Shown here: positions 7,409 through 12,689 of the stretch, one piece after another
Position numbering within the stretch: position 1 is the first letter of the stretch
How the letters are laid out: every line of letters starts with the position of its first letter
Origin: Draconibacterium orientale
GTDB taxonomy: Bacteria; Bacteroidota; Bacteroidia; Bacteroidales; UBA1556
Direction: 5' to 3'
DNA: 12,689 nt
Assembly: GCA_022736595.1 (NCBI GenBank)
Contig: DZDC01000069.1
Location: 1-12,689, forward strand
Notes under the pieces: generated by a model
Seen by the model: the letters and a program-made list of their open reading frames with translations, nothing else
Database searches by the model: none
What the model was told of the DNA's origin: nothing
Translations under genes and position numbers: made by a program

Positions 7409-9055
7409 CTATTTTTCTTCGGGGATTAAGAAATGTTTAGCGTAGTTCACCTTTAAACGATCGAGCACCACAGCATTTGCTTTTAATCGCACCACAAAAT
7501 CGTTGTAGGATTGAGTCTCGTCCAGCGTCCAAAGATTTTCGGCCAAAGCCAACATTCGAGGCACAGCCATATATTCAACATGAGGAAAATTGAGCATGTA
7601 TTCGGTCCAAACATTACCTTGAGCCCCCATGATGAACTTAGCTTTATCAGCAGCCAATTTTTCAGGAATGGGATTAAATTTATAAACTGCCGAAAGTGGG
7701 TTATAACCGCCAATGGCATGAGGTTCTTTGGTACGTTCCTTAGATTGATAATGATCAAAATAGCAAGGATTTCCTGGCGTCATCACCACATAGTGGCCTG
7801 CCTCCGCAGCGGCAATACCTCCAGCCATTCCGCGCCAACTCATAACCGCAGCATTGGGAGCCAAACCACCCTCAAGAATTTCGTCCCATCCTATAATTTG
7901 ACGACCTTTGGCATTAAGATATTTTTCCATCCGTTGAATAAAATAACTTTGCAAATGATGTTCATCGGTCAAATTATTTTCGTGAATTCGAGCTTGACAT
8001 TTTTCGCAAGTTTTCCATCGGGTTTTGGGACATTCGTCGCCGCCAATATGGATATATTTCCCGGGGAAAAGCGTAATCACCTCATCCAAAACATCTTGAA
8101 GAAAAAAGAAAACCGAATCGTTACCTGCACAGAAAACATCATCGTAAACTCCCCAAGCCTGCCCCACTTCATGACTTTTTCCGGTACAGCTCAGCTGTGG
8201 ATAAGCTGCCAAAGCAGCCAAACTATGACCCGGCATTTCAATTTCAGGAACAATGGTAATATGATGTTGTGCTGCAAAAGCTACCACTTCACGTATTTGA
8301 TCTTGGGTATAAAAACCTCCATAAGGAATGGTGTCAAATTTTTTATCGCTATAGGGTCCAACCATACTTCCTGACCTGTACGCACTTACAGAAGTAAGCT
8401 TGGGATATTTCTTGATTTCAACTCGCCAACCTTGATCATCGGTTAAATGCCAATGAAAAACGTTCATTTTGTATAAGCTCATGAGTTGGATATATCGTTT
8501 CACTTCATCCACAGTAAAAAAATGTCGACTGCAATCCAGATGCATTCCACGCCACGCAAACTGCGGCTTATCGAGAATCAAAAGCGCAGGAAGTTGCTGA
8601 TTTGAAGCAGTTTCAATGAGTTGAATTAAACTTTGAAAAGCATAGAAAAAACCAGTATTGGACGAAGCTGTAAGGAAAATGGATTGAGGAGTAATTTCTA
8701 ATCCATAAGCGGCGGTGTCCATAGTGGGATCGATGATAAGATCAATATGAGTTAGGGATTTATCGATACGAAATTGGTATTTAATTTCAGTTGCATTCCA
8801 GAGTTTTATACTTTGCGCAAAAAGCTTCATTTCCACCTCAGCAATGGCATTTTTTTGACCTAACTTTACGTCCATAAATACAATTTGAGTGCCTGTTTTT
8901 TGACCAATCCTATACGTAATTATAGGAGTTAATGCAATAGTCCCTTGCTTCATAATCAATTGATTAGGCATAGGTATCAAGGCTGGTGTTGTTAGGTTTT
9001 GAGCTGTCAAAAAGCCACTCACGAAAAGAGTAAATAATACAATTATGGAACGCAT
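7409..9055 (-). CDS. GH20 beta-N-acetylhexosaminidase
   Basis: This enzyme releases terminal beta-linked GlcNAc (or GalNAc) by substrate-assisted catalysis. A signal peptide (1-19, ending LTAQ) predicts periplasmic or surface location. An N-terminal GH20b-like domain spans ~20-163 (LIPMPNQ at 26-32). The catalytic TIM barrel, ~165-515, begins FAWRGMHLDCSRHFF and contains NVFHWHLTDDQGWRVEIK (198-215), PEIEMPGH (270-277), the catalytic pair Asp340-Glu341 in HIGGDECPKTRW, GWDEILEGG (389-397), SWRG (406-409) and GNVWTEY (480-486). At 548 residues it ends just after the barrel; it lacks the Fn3-like plus F5/8C tail that many Bacteroidetes GH20 enzymes carry, while the GH92 protein of the same operon has one. 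It is the first gene of the four-gene operon, with a candidate promoter just upstream. Identification is very secure; acceptor preference is not visible. Confidence 0.95.
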   Translation of the reverse strand: MRSIIVLFTLFVSGFLTAQNLTTPALIPMPNQLIMKQGTIALTPIITYRIGQKTGTQIVFMDVKLGQKNAIAEVEMKLFAQSIKLWNATEIKYQFRIDKSLTHIDLIIDPTMDTAAYGLEITPQSIFLTASSNTGFFYAFQSLIQLIETASNQQLPALLILDKPQFAWRGMHLDCSRHFFTVDEVKRYIQLMSLYKMNVFHWHLTDDQGWRVEIKKYPKLTSVSAYRSGSMVGPYSDKKFDTIPYGGFYTQDQIREVVAFAAQHHITIVPEIEMPGHSLAALAAYPQLSCTGKSHEVGQAWGVYDDVFCAGNDSVFFFLQDVLDEVITLFPGKYIHIGGDECPKTRWKTCEKCQARIHENNLTDEHHLQSYFIQRMEKYLNAKGRQIIGWDEILEGGLAPNAAVMSWRGMAGGIAAAEAGHYVVMTPGNPCYFDHYQSKERTKEPHAIGGYNPLSAVYKFNPIPEKLAADKAKFIMGAQGNVWTEYMLNFPHVEYMAVPRMLALAENLWTLDETQSYNDFVVRLKANAVVLDRLKVNYAKHFLIPEEK

Positions 9056-9076
9056 AGTTATTTAAATTTAAAAGGC

Positions 9077-9106
9077 CGAATTTATAGAAAAATGTGAATG
9101 AACAAA
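9077..9106 (-). promoter_or_regulatory. Candidate promoter of the GH20-cutC-GH2-GH92 operon
   Basis: On the minus strand, TTTG at 9106-9103 is followed after 18 nt by TAAATTCG at 9084-9077, seven of eight matches to the Bacteroidetes -7 box TAnnTTTG. Spacing is close to the expected 19-21 nt. The start would fall near 9071, about 16 nt before the GH20 ATG. The surrounding DNA is very AT-rich, so a chance match is possible. Confidence 0.4.
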
Positions 9107-9180
9107 AACAAAAAGTAAGCAAAGAGCATTGATAAATAAAACTATATATGGAAATTCAATAGCGTTGTTAGTCAGAATAA

Positions 9181-9269
9181 ACGTTAAAGATTCCACAATG
9201 CTTCTGTCCACGATAGCTCCCGTTCCAATAGATATCGGGGGCTATCTTTGACGTGGGCATTCTTAACGT
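9181..9269. repeat. 89-nt nested inverted repeat, REP/MITE-like
   Basis: Four nested pairs of arms are visible: ACGTTAA/TTAACGT (9181-9187 with 9263-9269), ATGC/GCAT (9198-9201 with 9257-9260), CCAC/GTGG (9208-9211 with 9253-9256), and GATAGCTCCCG/CGGGGGCTATC (9212-9222 with 9236-9246, ten Watson-Crick pairs and one U-G) around a 13-nt loop. The inner part is much richer in GC than the spacer around it. Because both flanking genes are transcribed away from it, it is not their terminator. A REP-type palindrome, a small non-autonomous element, or a structured leader/RNA are all possible. No convincing target duplication flanks it. Confidence 0.6.
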
Positions 9270-9292
9270 AAACGAAAGTTGGACAAAACCGC

Positions 9293-9331
9293 TTAAAATG
9301 AACTATATTTAGTCAATAACAATCATTTTAA
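9293..9331. repeat. Perfect 9-nt inverted repeat upstream of amn
   Basis: TTAAAATGA at 9293-9301 is exactly mirrored by TCATTTTAA at 9323-9331 around a 21-nt AT-rich loop. A GC/GC pair just outside could lengthen the stem past a 2-nt bulge. It encloses TATATTTA (9304-9311), a seven-of-eight -7 box match, so it could act as an operator over a promoter. The AT-rich sequence makes chance occurrence possible. Confidence 0.35.
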
Positions 9332-9341
9332 AAGCAGCCCA

Positions 9342-9369
9342 TTTGATAAGGGAATATTTTAGATATTTG
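9342..9369 (+). promoter_or_regulatory. Weak candidate promoter for amn
   Basis: TTTG at 9342-9345 and GATATTTG at 9362-9369 (seven of eight matches to TAnnTTTG) are separated by 16 nt, shorter than usual. Transcription would start near 9376, giving a leader of about 14 nt. Alternatives are TATATTTA at 9304-9311 and TATCTTTG at 9243-9250; the sequence does not decide between them. Confidence 0.25.
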
Positions 9370-9389
9370 CTTATTCAAAAATTACCCAC

Positions 9390-10163
9390 ATGAAATCGAA
9401 AAAAGAAATCATCAACAACTGGTTGCCACGCTACACTGGACTTCAATTAGAGGAATTTGGAAGTTATATTTTACTTACCAATTTCAATAATTATGTCGAA
9501 TTATTCGCCGATATTATGAATGTTGACGTAAAAGGACACGACAAAGCCATGCTAAACGCCACCAGCGATAATATTACCATTATCAATTTTGGAATGGGCA
9601 GCGCCAATGCTGCCACCATTATGGATCTTTTAGGTGCTATTGAACCCAAAGCAGTTCTGTTTTTGGGGAAATGTGGTGGTTTAAAAGAATTTAACCAATT
9701 AGGCGATTACATACTCCCCATTGCTGCCATCAGAGGTGAGGGTACTTCAAATGATTATTTTCCACCTGAAATACCTGCTTTACCCAGTTTTGCCTTACAA
9801 AAAGCCATCAGTACCACCATTCGTGAATTCAATCGCGATTATTTCACAGGTGCCGTTTATACAACCAACCGCAGGGTTTGGGAACATGATGATAAGTTTA
9901 AAGACTATCTCACTTCAACTCGCGCCATGGGCATCGATATGGAAACAGCCACCATTTTTTCAGTGGGTTTTTTCAACCATATTTCCACAGGAGCCTTGTT
10001 GCTGGTTTCTGATCAACCCATGATTTCATCGGGCATTAAAACCGATAAAAGCGACCAAATTGTCACTCAAAACTTTGTTCAAGAACATATTCAAATTGGC
10101 ATTGAATCGCTACGCCAACTCATTGATAGAAAACAAACTGTGAAACATCTTAAATTTGGATAA
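9390..10163 (+). CDS. amn: AMP nucleosidase, short Bacteroidetes type
   Basis: The predicted reaction is AMP + water to adenine + ribose 5-phosphate, a cytoplasmic purine salvage and adenylate-balancing step. The 257-residue protein is a phosphorylase/nucleosidase (PNP/UDP fold) catalytic domain without the long N-terminal domain of the E. coli enzyme; this compact form is typical of Bacteroidetes. Markers are INFGMGSANAA (65-75), VLFLGKCGGL (89-98), GDYILPIAAIRGEGTS (105-120), the ribose-binding GIDMETATIF (181-190, Met184 and Glu185) and SDQP (207-210), where Asp208 is the expected base-protonating residue. Phosphate or AMP preference cannot be proved from sequence; other nucleoside phosphorylases share the fold, but the overall sequence fits amn best. 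The ATG at 9390 has no Shine-Dalgarno. It is the first of four co-directional genes, with holA 11 nt downstream. Confidence 0.88.
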   Translation: MKSKKEIINNWLPRYTGLQLEEFGSYILLTNFNNYVELFADIMNVDVKGHDKAMLNATSDNITIINFGMGSANAATIMDLLGAIEPKAVLFLGKCGGLKEFNQLGDYILPIAAIRGEGTSNDYFPPEIPALPSFALQKAISTTIREFNRDYFTGAVYTTNRRVWEHDDKFKDYLTSTRAMGIDMETATIFSVGFFNHISTGALLLVSDQPMISSGIKTDKSDQIVTQNFVQEHIQIGIESLRQLIDRKQTVKHLKFG

Positions 10164-10174
10164 CAACCCAATCC

Positions 10175-11173
10175 ATGACTTATCCCGAAATTATTGCTCA
10201 AATTAAGAATCGAGTATTCTCACCCATCTATTATTTACATGGCGAAGAATCTTATTATATCGACGAAATTTGTGAAGCCATTAGTCAAAGCGTGCTCAAT
10301 GAAATGGAGCGCGATTTTAATCAGACCGTGGTTTACGGTCGAGATGTGGATATGGCCAACCTCATTAGCATGGCCAAACGTTTTCCCATGATGGCTTCTC
10401 ATCAAGTAATTTTAGTGAAAGAAGCCCAAGATCTTAAAAAAATCGACGACCTCCTGCCCTACGCCGAGAACCCCCAGCCCAGCACAATTTTGGTTTTTTG
10501 CCATAAATACGGGAAACTGGATGGGCGCAAAAAAGTTGCAACTAAAATCAATAAATCGTTTATTCTATACGAATCTAAAAAACTCTACGACAATCAAATA
10601 GCAGGCTGGATTTCGGAATATTTCAAGTCAAAAGGGTTTAACATCACCCCCAATGCCTCCATGATGTTGAGCGAATACCTGGGAAATGACCTTTCAAAGA
10701 TTGCCAATGAAGTGGAAAAACTACTTATTGGGCTTAAATCTGGAGGCATCGTTGACAAACAAGAGGTTCAGGATAAAATTGGAATTTCGAAAGATTATAA
10801 TGTCTTTGAGTTGCAACGAGCCCTTGGAACCAAAAACATCCTTAGAGCCAATCAAATTATTCAATACTTTGCCTCAGACCCCAAAAACCACCCTCTGGTG
10901 ATGGTGCTCCCCATTCTCTACAATTACTTCGTTAACCTGGGTATCATTCACACCCTCTCCGACAAAAGTCAACGATCGGTAGCAAGTGCATTGAGCATCA
11001 ACCCGTTCTTTGTAAACGATATGCTTACCGCTGCACAAAACTATCCCTTTTCAAAAATCGTTAAAATCATGAATTATCTTCATGACTACGATGCCCGTTC
11101 CAAAGGAGTTGGCAACAGTAGCACCAATGATGCCGATTTGATGAAAGAACTGATTTTTAAAATTCTCCATTGA
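10175..11173 (+). CDS. holA: DNA polymerase III subunit delta
   Basis: Delta is the wrench of the clamp loader: it binds and opens the beta sliding clamp at the replication fork. The protein has the usual length (332 residues) and family landmarks: IYYLHGEESYYIDEI (18-32), a non-ATP-binding version of the AAA+ P-loop region; FPMMASHQVILVKEAQDLKK (69-88); the ILVFCHKYGKLDGRKK stretch (104-119); YLGNDLSKIANEVEKL (168-183); and an all-alpha C-terminal collar domain (~210-332) starting around DYNVFELQRALGTKN. It lacks a functional Walker A, as expected for delta. The stop codon overlaps a possible TTG start of the next gene (TTGA) and lies 2 nt from that gene's likelier ATG, so the two are probably co-translated. 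Confidence 0.93.
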   Translation: MTYPEIIAQIKNRVFSPIYYLHGEESYYIDEICEAISQSVLNEMERDFNQTVVYGRDVDMANLISMAKRFPMMASHQVILVKEAQDLKKIDDLLPYAENPQPSTILVFCHKYGKLDGRKKVATKINKSFILYESKKLYDNQIAGWISEYFKSKGFNITPNASMMLSEYLGNDLSKIANEVEKLLIGLKSGGIVDKQEVQDKIGISKDYNVFELQRALGTKNILRANQIIQYFASDPKNHPLVMVLPILYNYFVNLGIIHTLSDKSQRSVASALSINPFFVNDMLTAAQNYPFSKIVKIMNYLHDYDARSKGVGNSSTNDADLMKELIFKILH

Positions 11174-11175
11174 TT

Positions 11176-12051
11176 ATGCAACAATTATTTAGCTATATAG
11201 GACTGATTTTCATTTATTTATTATCTCTTTTACCCCACTGGATTTTATATGGACTGAGCGATTTTATATTTATTGCCGTGTATCGATTGGTGGGTTACCG
11301 ACGCAAAGTGGTATATGAAAACCTTAAGAATAGTTTCCCCAACAAAACAGAGAATCAACTCCATGAGATAGAAGAAGACTTTTATCACAACCTTACCGAT
11401 ATCATGATTGAAACCATCAAAGAATTTACCATCAGTAAGCGCTCCATTAAAAAACGATTCAAATTTACTAATCCAGAGCTTTTTCAGCACTATTTCGATA
11501 AAGGACAAAGTGTGATGATGATGATGGGCCATTACAATAACTGGGAATATGGAGTAACTGCGCCTTTGTGGGTTCCTCAGGAATGTTGGGCTGTGTATGG
11601 CAAACTTGAAAACTCCGTAATGGATCATTATTTGGTCAAAACCCGTGAGCGTTTTGGTTTCACCCTTTATCCCATGGAGAAAACCTACGACGTGATGCTT
11701 AACCACAGTCAAGGCAACAAACTCTACATGTTTATGGCCGATCAAAGTCCACATCATGCCAAAATCAAATACTGGCTGCCCTTTTTAAACCAAGAAACTC
11801 CTGTGCATTTGGGTGCCGAAAAGCTTTCAAAAAAGCTTAACTTAGCCGTGGTTTTTATTGATATTCAAAGAGTAAGACGAGGCTTCTATGAAATTACGGC
11901 ACAAACACTTTTTGATAATCCAACCCAAACTGCTGATTATGAAATCACCACCAAATATTTTGAGGTTTTGGAAAAGGTAATTCAAAAGAATCCAGCCAGT
12001 TGGCTTTGGAGTCATAAAAGATGGAAGTACAAAAAAGGAGTACAGTATTAA
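11176..12051 (+). CDS. LpxL/HtrB-family lipid acyltransferase
   Basis: This is an inner-membrane acyltransferase of the lipid A late-acyltransferase family, expected to move an acyl chain onto a lipid A precursor or a related lipid. An N-terminal hydrophobic segment (~5-38) anchors it. The catalytic H-x4-E motif is visible in GHYNNWE (His119, Glu124), followed by MADQSPHH (187-194) and the C-terminal family signature SWLWSHKRWK (275-284). With the ATG at 11176 the protein has 291 residues, normal for the family. A TTG at 11170, overlapping the holA stop, would add two residues (MI), but ATG is preferred. Four consecutive Met codons precede the active site (114-117). Acyl chain and acceptor cannot be told from sequence; a related acyltransferase role in other lipids such as flexirubins is an alternative, though no flexirubin genes are nearby. 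Confidence 0.85.
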   Translation: MQQLFSYIGLIFIYLLSLLPHWILYGLSDFIFIAVYRLVGYRRKVVYENLKNSFPNKTENQLHEIEEDFYHNLTDIMIETIKEFTISKRSIKKRFKFTNPELFQHYFDKGQSVMMMMGHYNNWEYGVTAPLWVPQECWAVYGKLENSVMDHYLVKTRERFGFTLYPMEKTYDVMLNHSQGNKLYMFMADQSPHHAKIKYWLPFLNQETPVHLGAEKLSKKLNLAVVFIDIQRVRRGFYEITAQTLFDNPTQTADYEITTKYFEVLEKVIQKNPASWLWSHKRWKYKKGVQY

Positions 12052-12067
12052 CCTAACATTCAAAAAA

Positions 12068-12689
12068 TTGAAAACTGCTGAAACAGAGAAAAGTAATGTG
12101 GCCCTTTTATCAATGGTGGCGGCATTTTTTCTTACCCTATTTAAAATAATAGTGGCCGTTCTCACAGGCAGTTTGGGTATTTTAAGCGAAGCTTTACATT
12201 CGGCCTTGGATTTGGTAGCCGCTGGAATTACATGGTTTGCGGTTAAACTTTCAGACAAACCTGCCGACCAGGACCATCATTATGGCCATGGGAAAATTGA
12301 AAACCTCTCTGCCCTCATCGAAGCCATCCTTCTGCTAATCACAAGTATTTGGATTATTTATGAAGCCATTCAGCGCCTTTCTACTGGAAATCATCAAATT
12401 GAAGTAAGCATCTGGGCCTATGTGGTAGTGATGGTAAGCATAGTTGTAGATATCAGTAGAAGCAGAGCCTTAATGCGTGTGGCTAAAAAACACAACAGCC
12501 AAGCTTTGGAGGCTGATGCCCTTCATTTTAGTACCGATATATGGAGTTCTGCTGTTGTTTTACTCGGCCTTATGGGAGCTCAAACAGGTTGGTTAATGGC
12601 CGATAGTATTGCCGCCCTTTTTGTAGCCATCATTGTTATTTATGTTGCTTTTCAGTTGGGCAAGCGCTCCATAAATGTATTGTTGGATC
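12068..12689 (+). CDS. Cation diffusion facilitator transporter, 3' end beyond window
   Basis: The first 207 residues of a proton-coupled divalent metal exporter (Zn, Fe, Co, Mn or Cd) of the inner membrane are present; the window ends inside the gene. Membrane segments lie at about 11-32, 35-60, 80-101, 113-128 and 158-195. Metal-site residues match the family: HSALD in TM2 (His44, Asp48) and HFSTD in TM5 (His153, Asp157), plus HHYGHGKIENL (70-80) between TM2 and TM3. No ATG or GTG gives the conserved N-terminus: TTG at 12068 yields (M)KTAETEKSNVALLS, where EKSNVAL is typical, while GTG 12098 and ATG 12113 would cut into it. The frame is open upstream to 11981 but overlaps the acyltransferase without a start. 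The gap to that gene is 16 nt. Confidence 0.88.
   Translation, partial: MKTAETEKSNVALLSMVAAFFLTLFKIIVAVLTGSLGILSEALHSALDLVAAGITWFAVKLSDKPADQDHHYGHGKIENLSALIEAILLLITSIWIIYEAIQRLSTGNHQIEVSIWAYVVVMVSIVVDISRSRALMRVAKKHNSQALEADALHFSTDIWSSAVVLLGLMGAQTGWLMADSIAALFVAIIVIYVAFQLGKRSINVLLD

Larger units (their letters stand above)
9056..9389. other. 334-nt divergent intergenic region
   Basis: This spacer separates the minus-strand glycosidase operon from the plus-strand amn cluster. I see no coding sequence and no tRNA-like fold. It holds a promoter candidate for the GH20 gene on its left side, a long imperfect palindrome in the middle (9181-9269), a second inverted repeat (9293-9331), and weak promoter matches before amn. 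Another TAnnTTTG match (TATCTTTG, 9243-9250, plus strand) sits in the right arm of the long palindrome; it could start a transcript with a leader of about 130 nt for amn. Confidence 0.75.

Noticed and set aside
7511..8374. A 287-codon open frame on the plus strand
   Set aside because: It lies wholly antisense to the GH20 catalytic domain, which has intact motifs; its translation has no family features and biased composition. It is a shadow frame.
9056..9389. Possible tRNA or riboswitch in the divergent spacer
   Set aside because: No cloverleaf, T-loop motif or known riboswitch core is visible; the structure present is a simple nested palindrome.
11514..11527. ATG triplet repeat (four Met codons) as a phase-variable tract
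   Set aside because: Only four units and in frame; slippage would change residue number rather than switch the gene off.
11245..11757. A 170-codon minus-strand frame
   Set aside because: Antisense to the acyltransferase including its H-x4-E motif; no recognisable protein.
11842..12258. A 138-codon minus-strand frame across the acyltransferase-CDF junction
   Set aside because: Both plus-strand genes are clear family members through this stretch, so this frame is a by-product of their codon use.
1..12689. CRISPR array, insertion sequence, prophage or defence genes
   Set aside because: No regularly spaced direct repeats, no transposase, integrase or phage genes, and composition is fairly even across the window.

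Overview
The window looks like a piece of a Bacteroidetes chromosome, probably near the flavobacterial/sphingobacterial side; the exact order cannot be fixed from sequence alone. The grounds are a TAnnTTTG-type -7 promoter box in front of tgt, no clear Shine-Dalgarno sequences at the gene starts, AT-rich spacers, a tgt product of Bacteroidetes type without the zinc cysteines, a short Bacteroidetes-type AMP nucleosidase, and a lipoprotein with the TSCKK lipobox style common in this phylum.

Layout: (1) 1-227 is non-coding as far as can be seen, with an inverted repeat at 11-54 and a good promoter for tgt. (2) tgt (228-1358, +) makes queuosine-modified tRNA. (3) A tightly packed four-gene minus-strand operon runs from 9055 down to 1360: a GH20 beta-N-acetylhexosaminidase, a CutC-family TIM-barrel protein, a GH2 beta-mannosidase and a GH92 alpha-mannosidase lipoprotein. 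Gene junctions are 1-nt gap, 1-nt overlap and 8-nt overlap. The last gene ends 1 nt from the end of tgt, tail to tail. (4) 9056-9389 is a 334-nt divergent spacer holding two inverted repeats and candidate promoters for both sides. (5) A plus-strand cluster follows: AMP nucleosidase (amn), DNA polymerase III delta (holA), an LpxL/HtrB-type acyltransferase, and a cation diffusion facilitator cut off by the window end. The CDF gene probably starts at a TTG codon.

Functionally, the three glycosidases fit stepwise dismantling of the N-glycan core: GH92 removes alpha-mannose, GH2 cleaves the exposed Man-beta-1,4-GlcNAc, and GH20 removes beta-GlcNAc. Signal peptides place all three outside the cytoplasm, while CutC has none. 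The most interesting point is this cytoplasmic, nominally 'copper homeostasis' CutC protein embedded by near-zero-gap junctions in a glycan-degradation operon, with an altered version of the family's conserved RPRGGDF loop. That suggests an unrecognised enzymatic or accessory role in sugar catabolism. The plus-strand cluster is housekeeping: purine salvage, replication, envelope lipid and metal export, with no obvious shared pathway.
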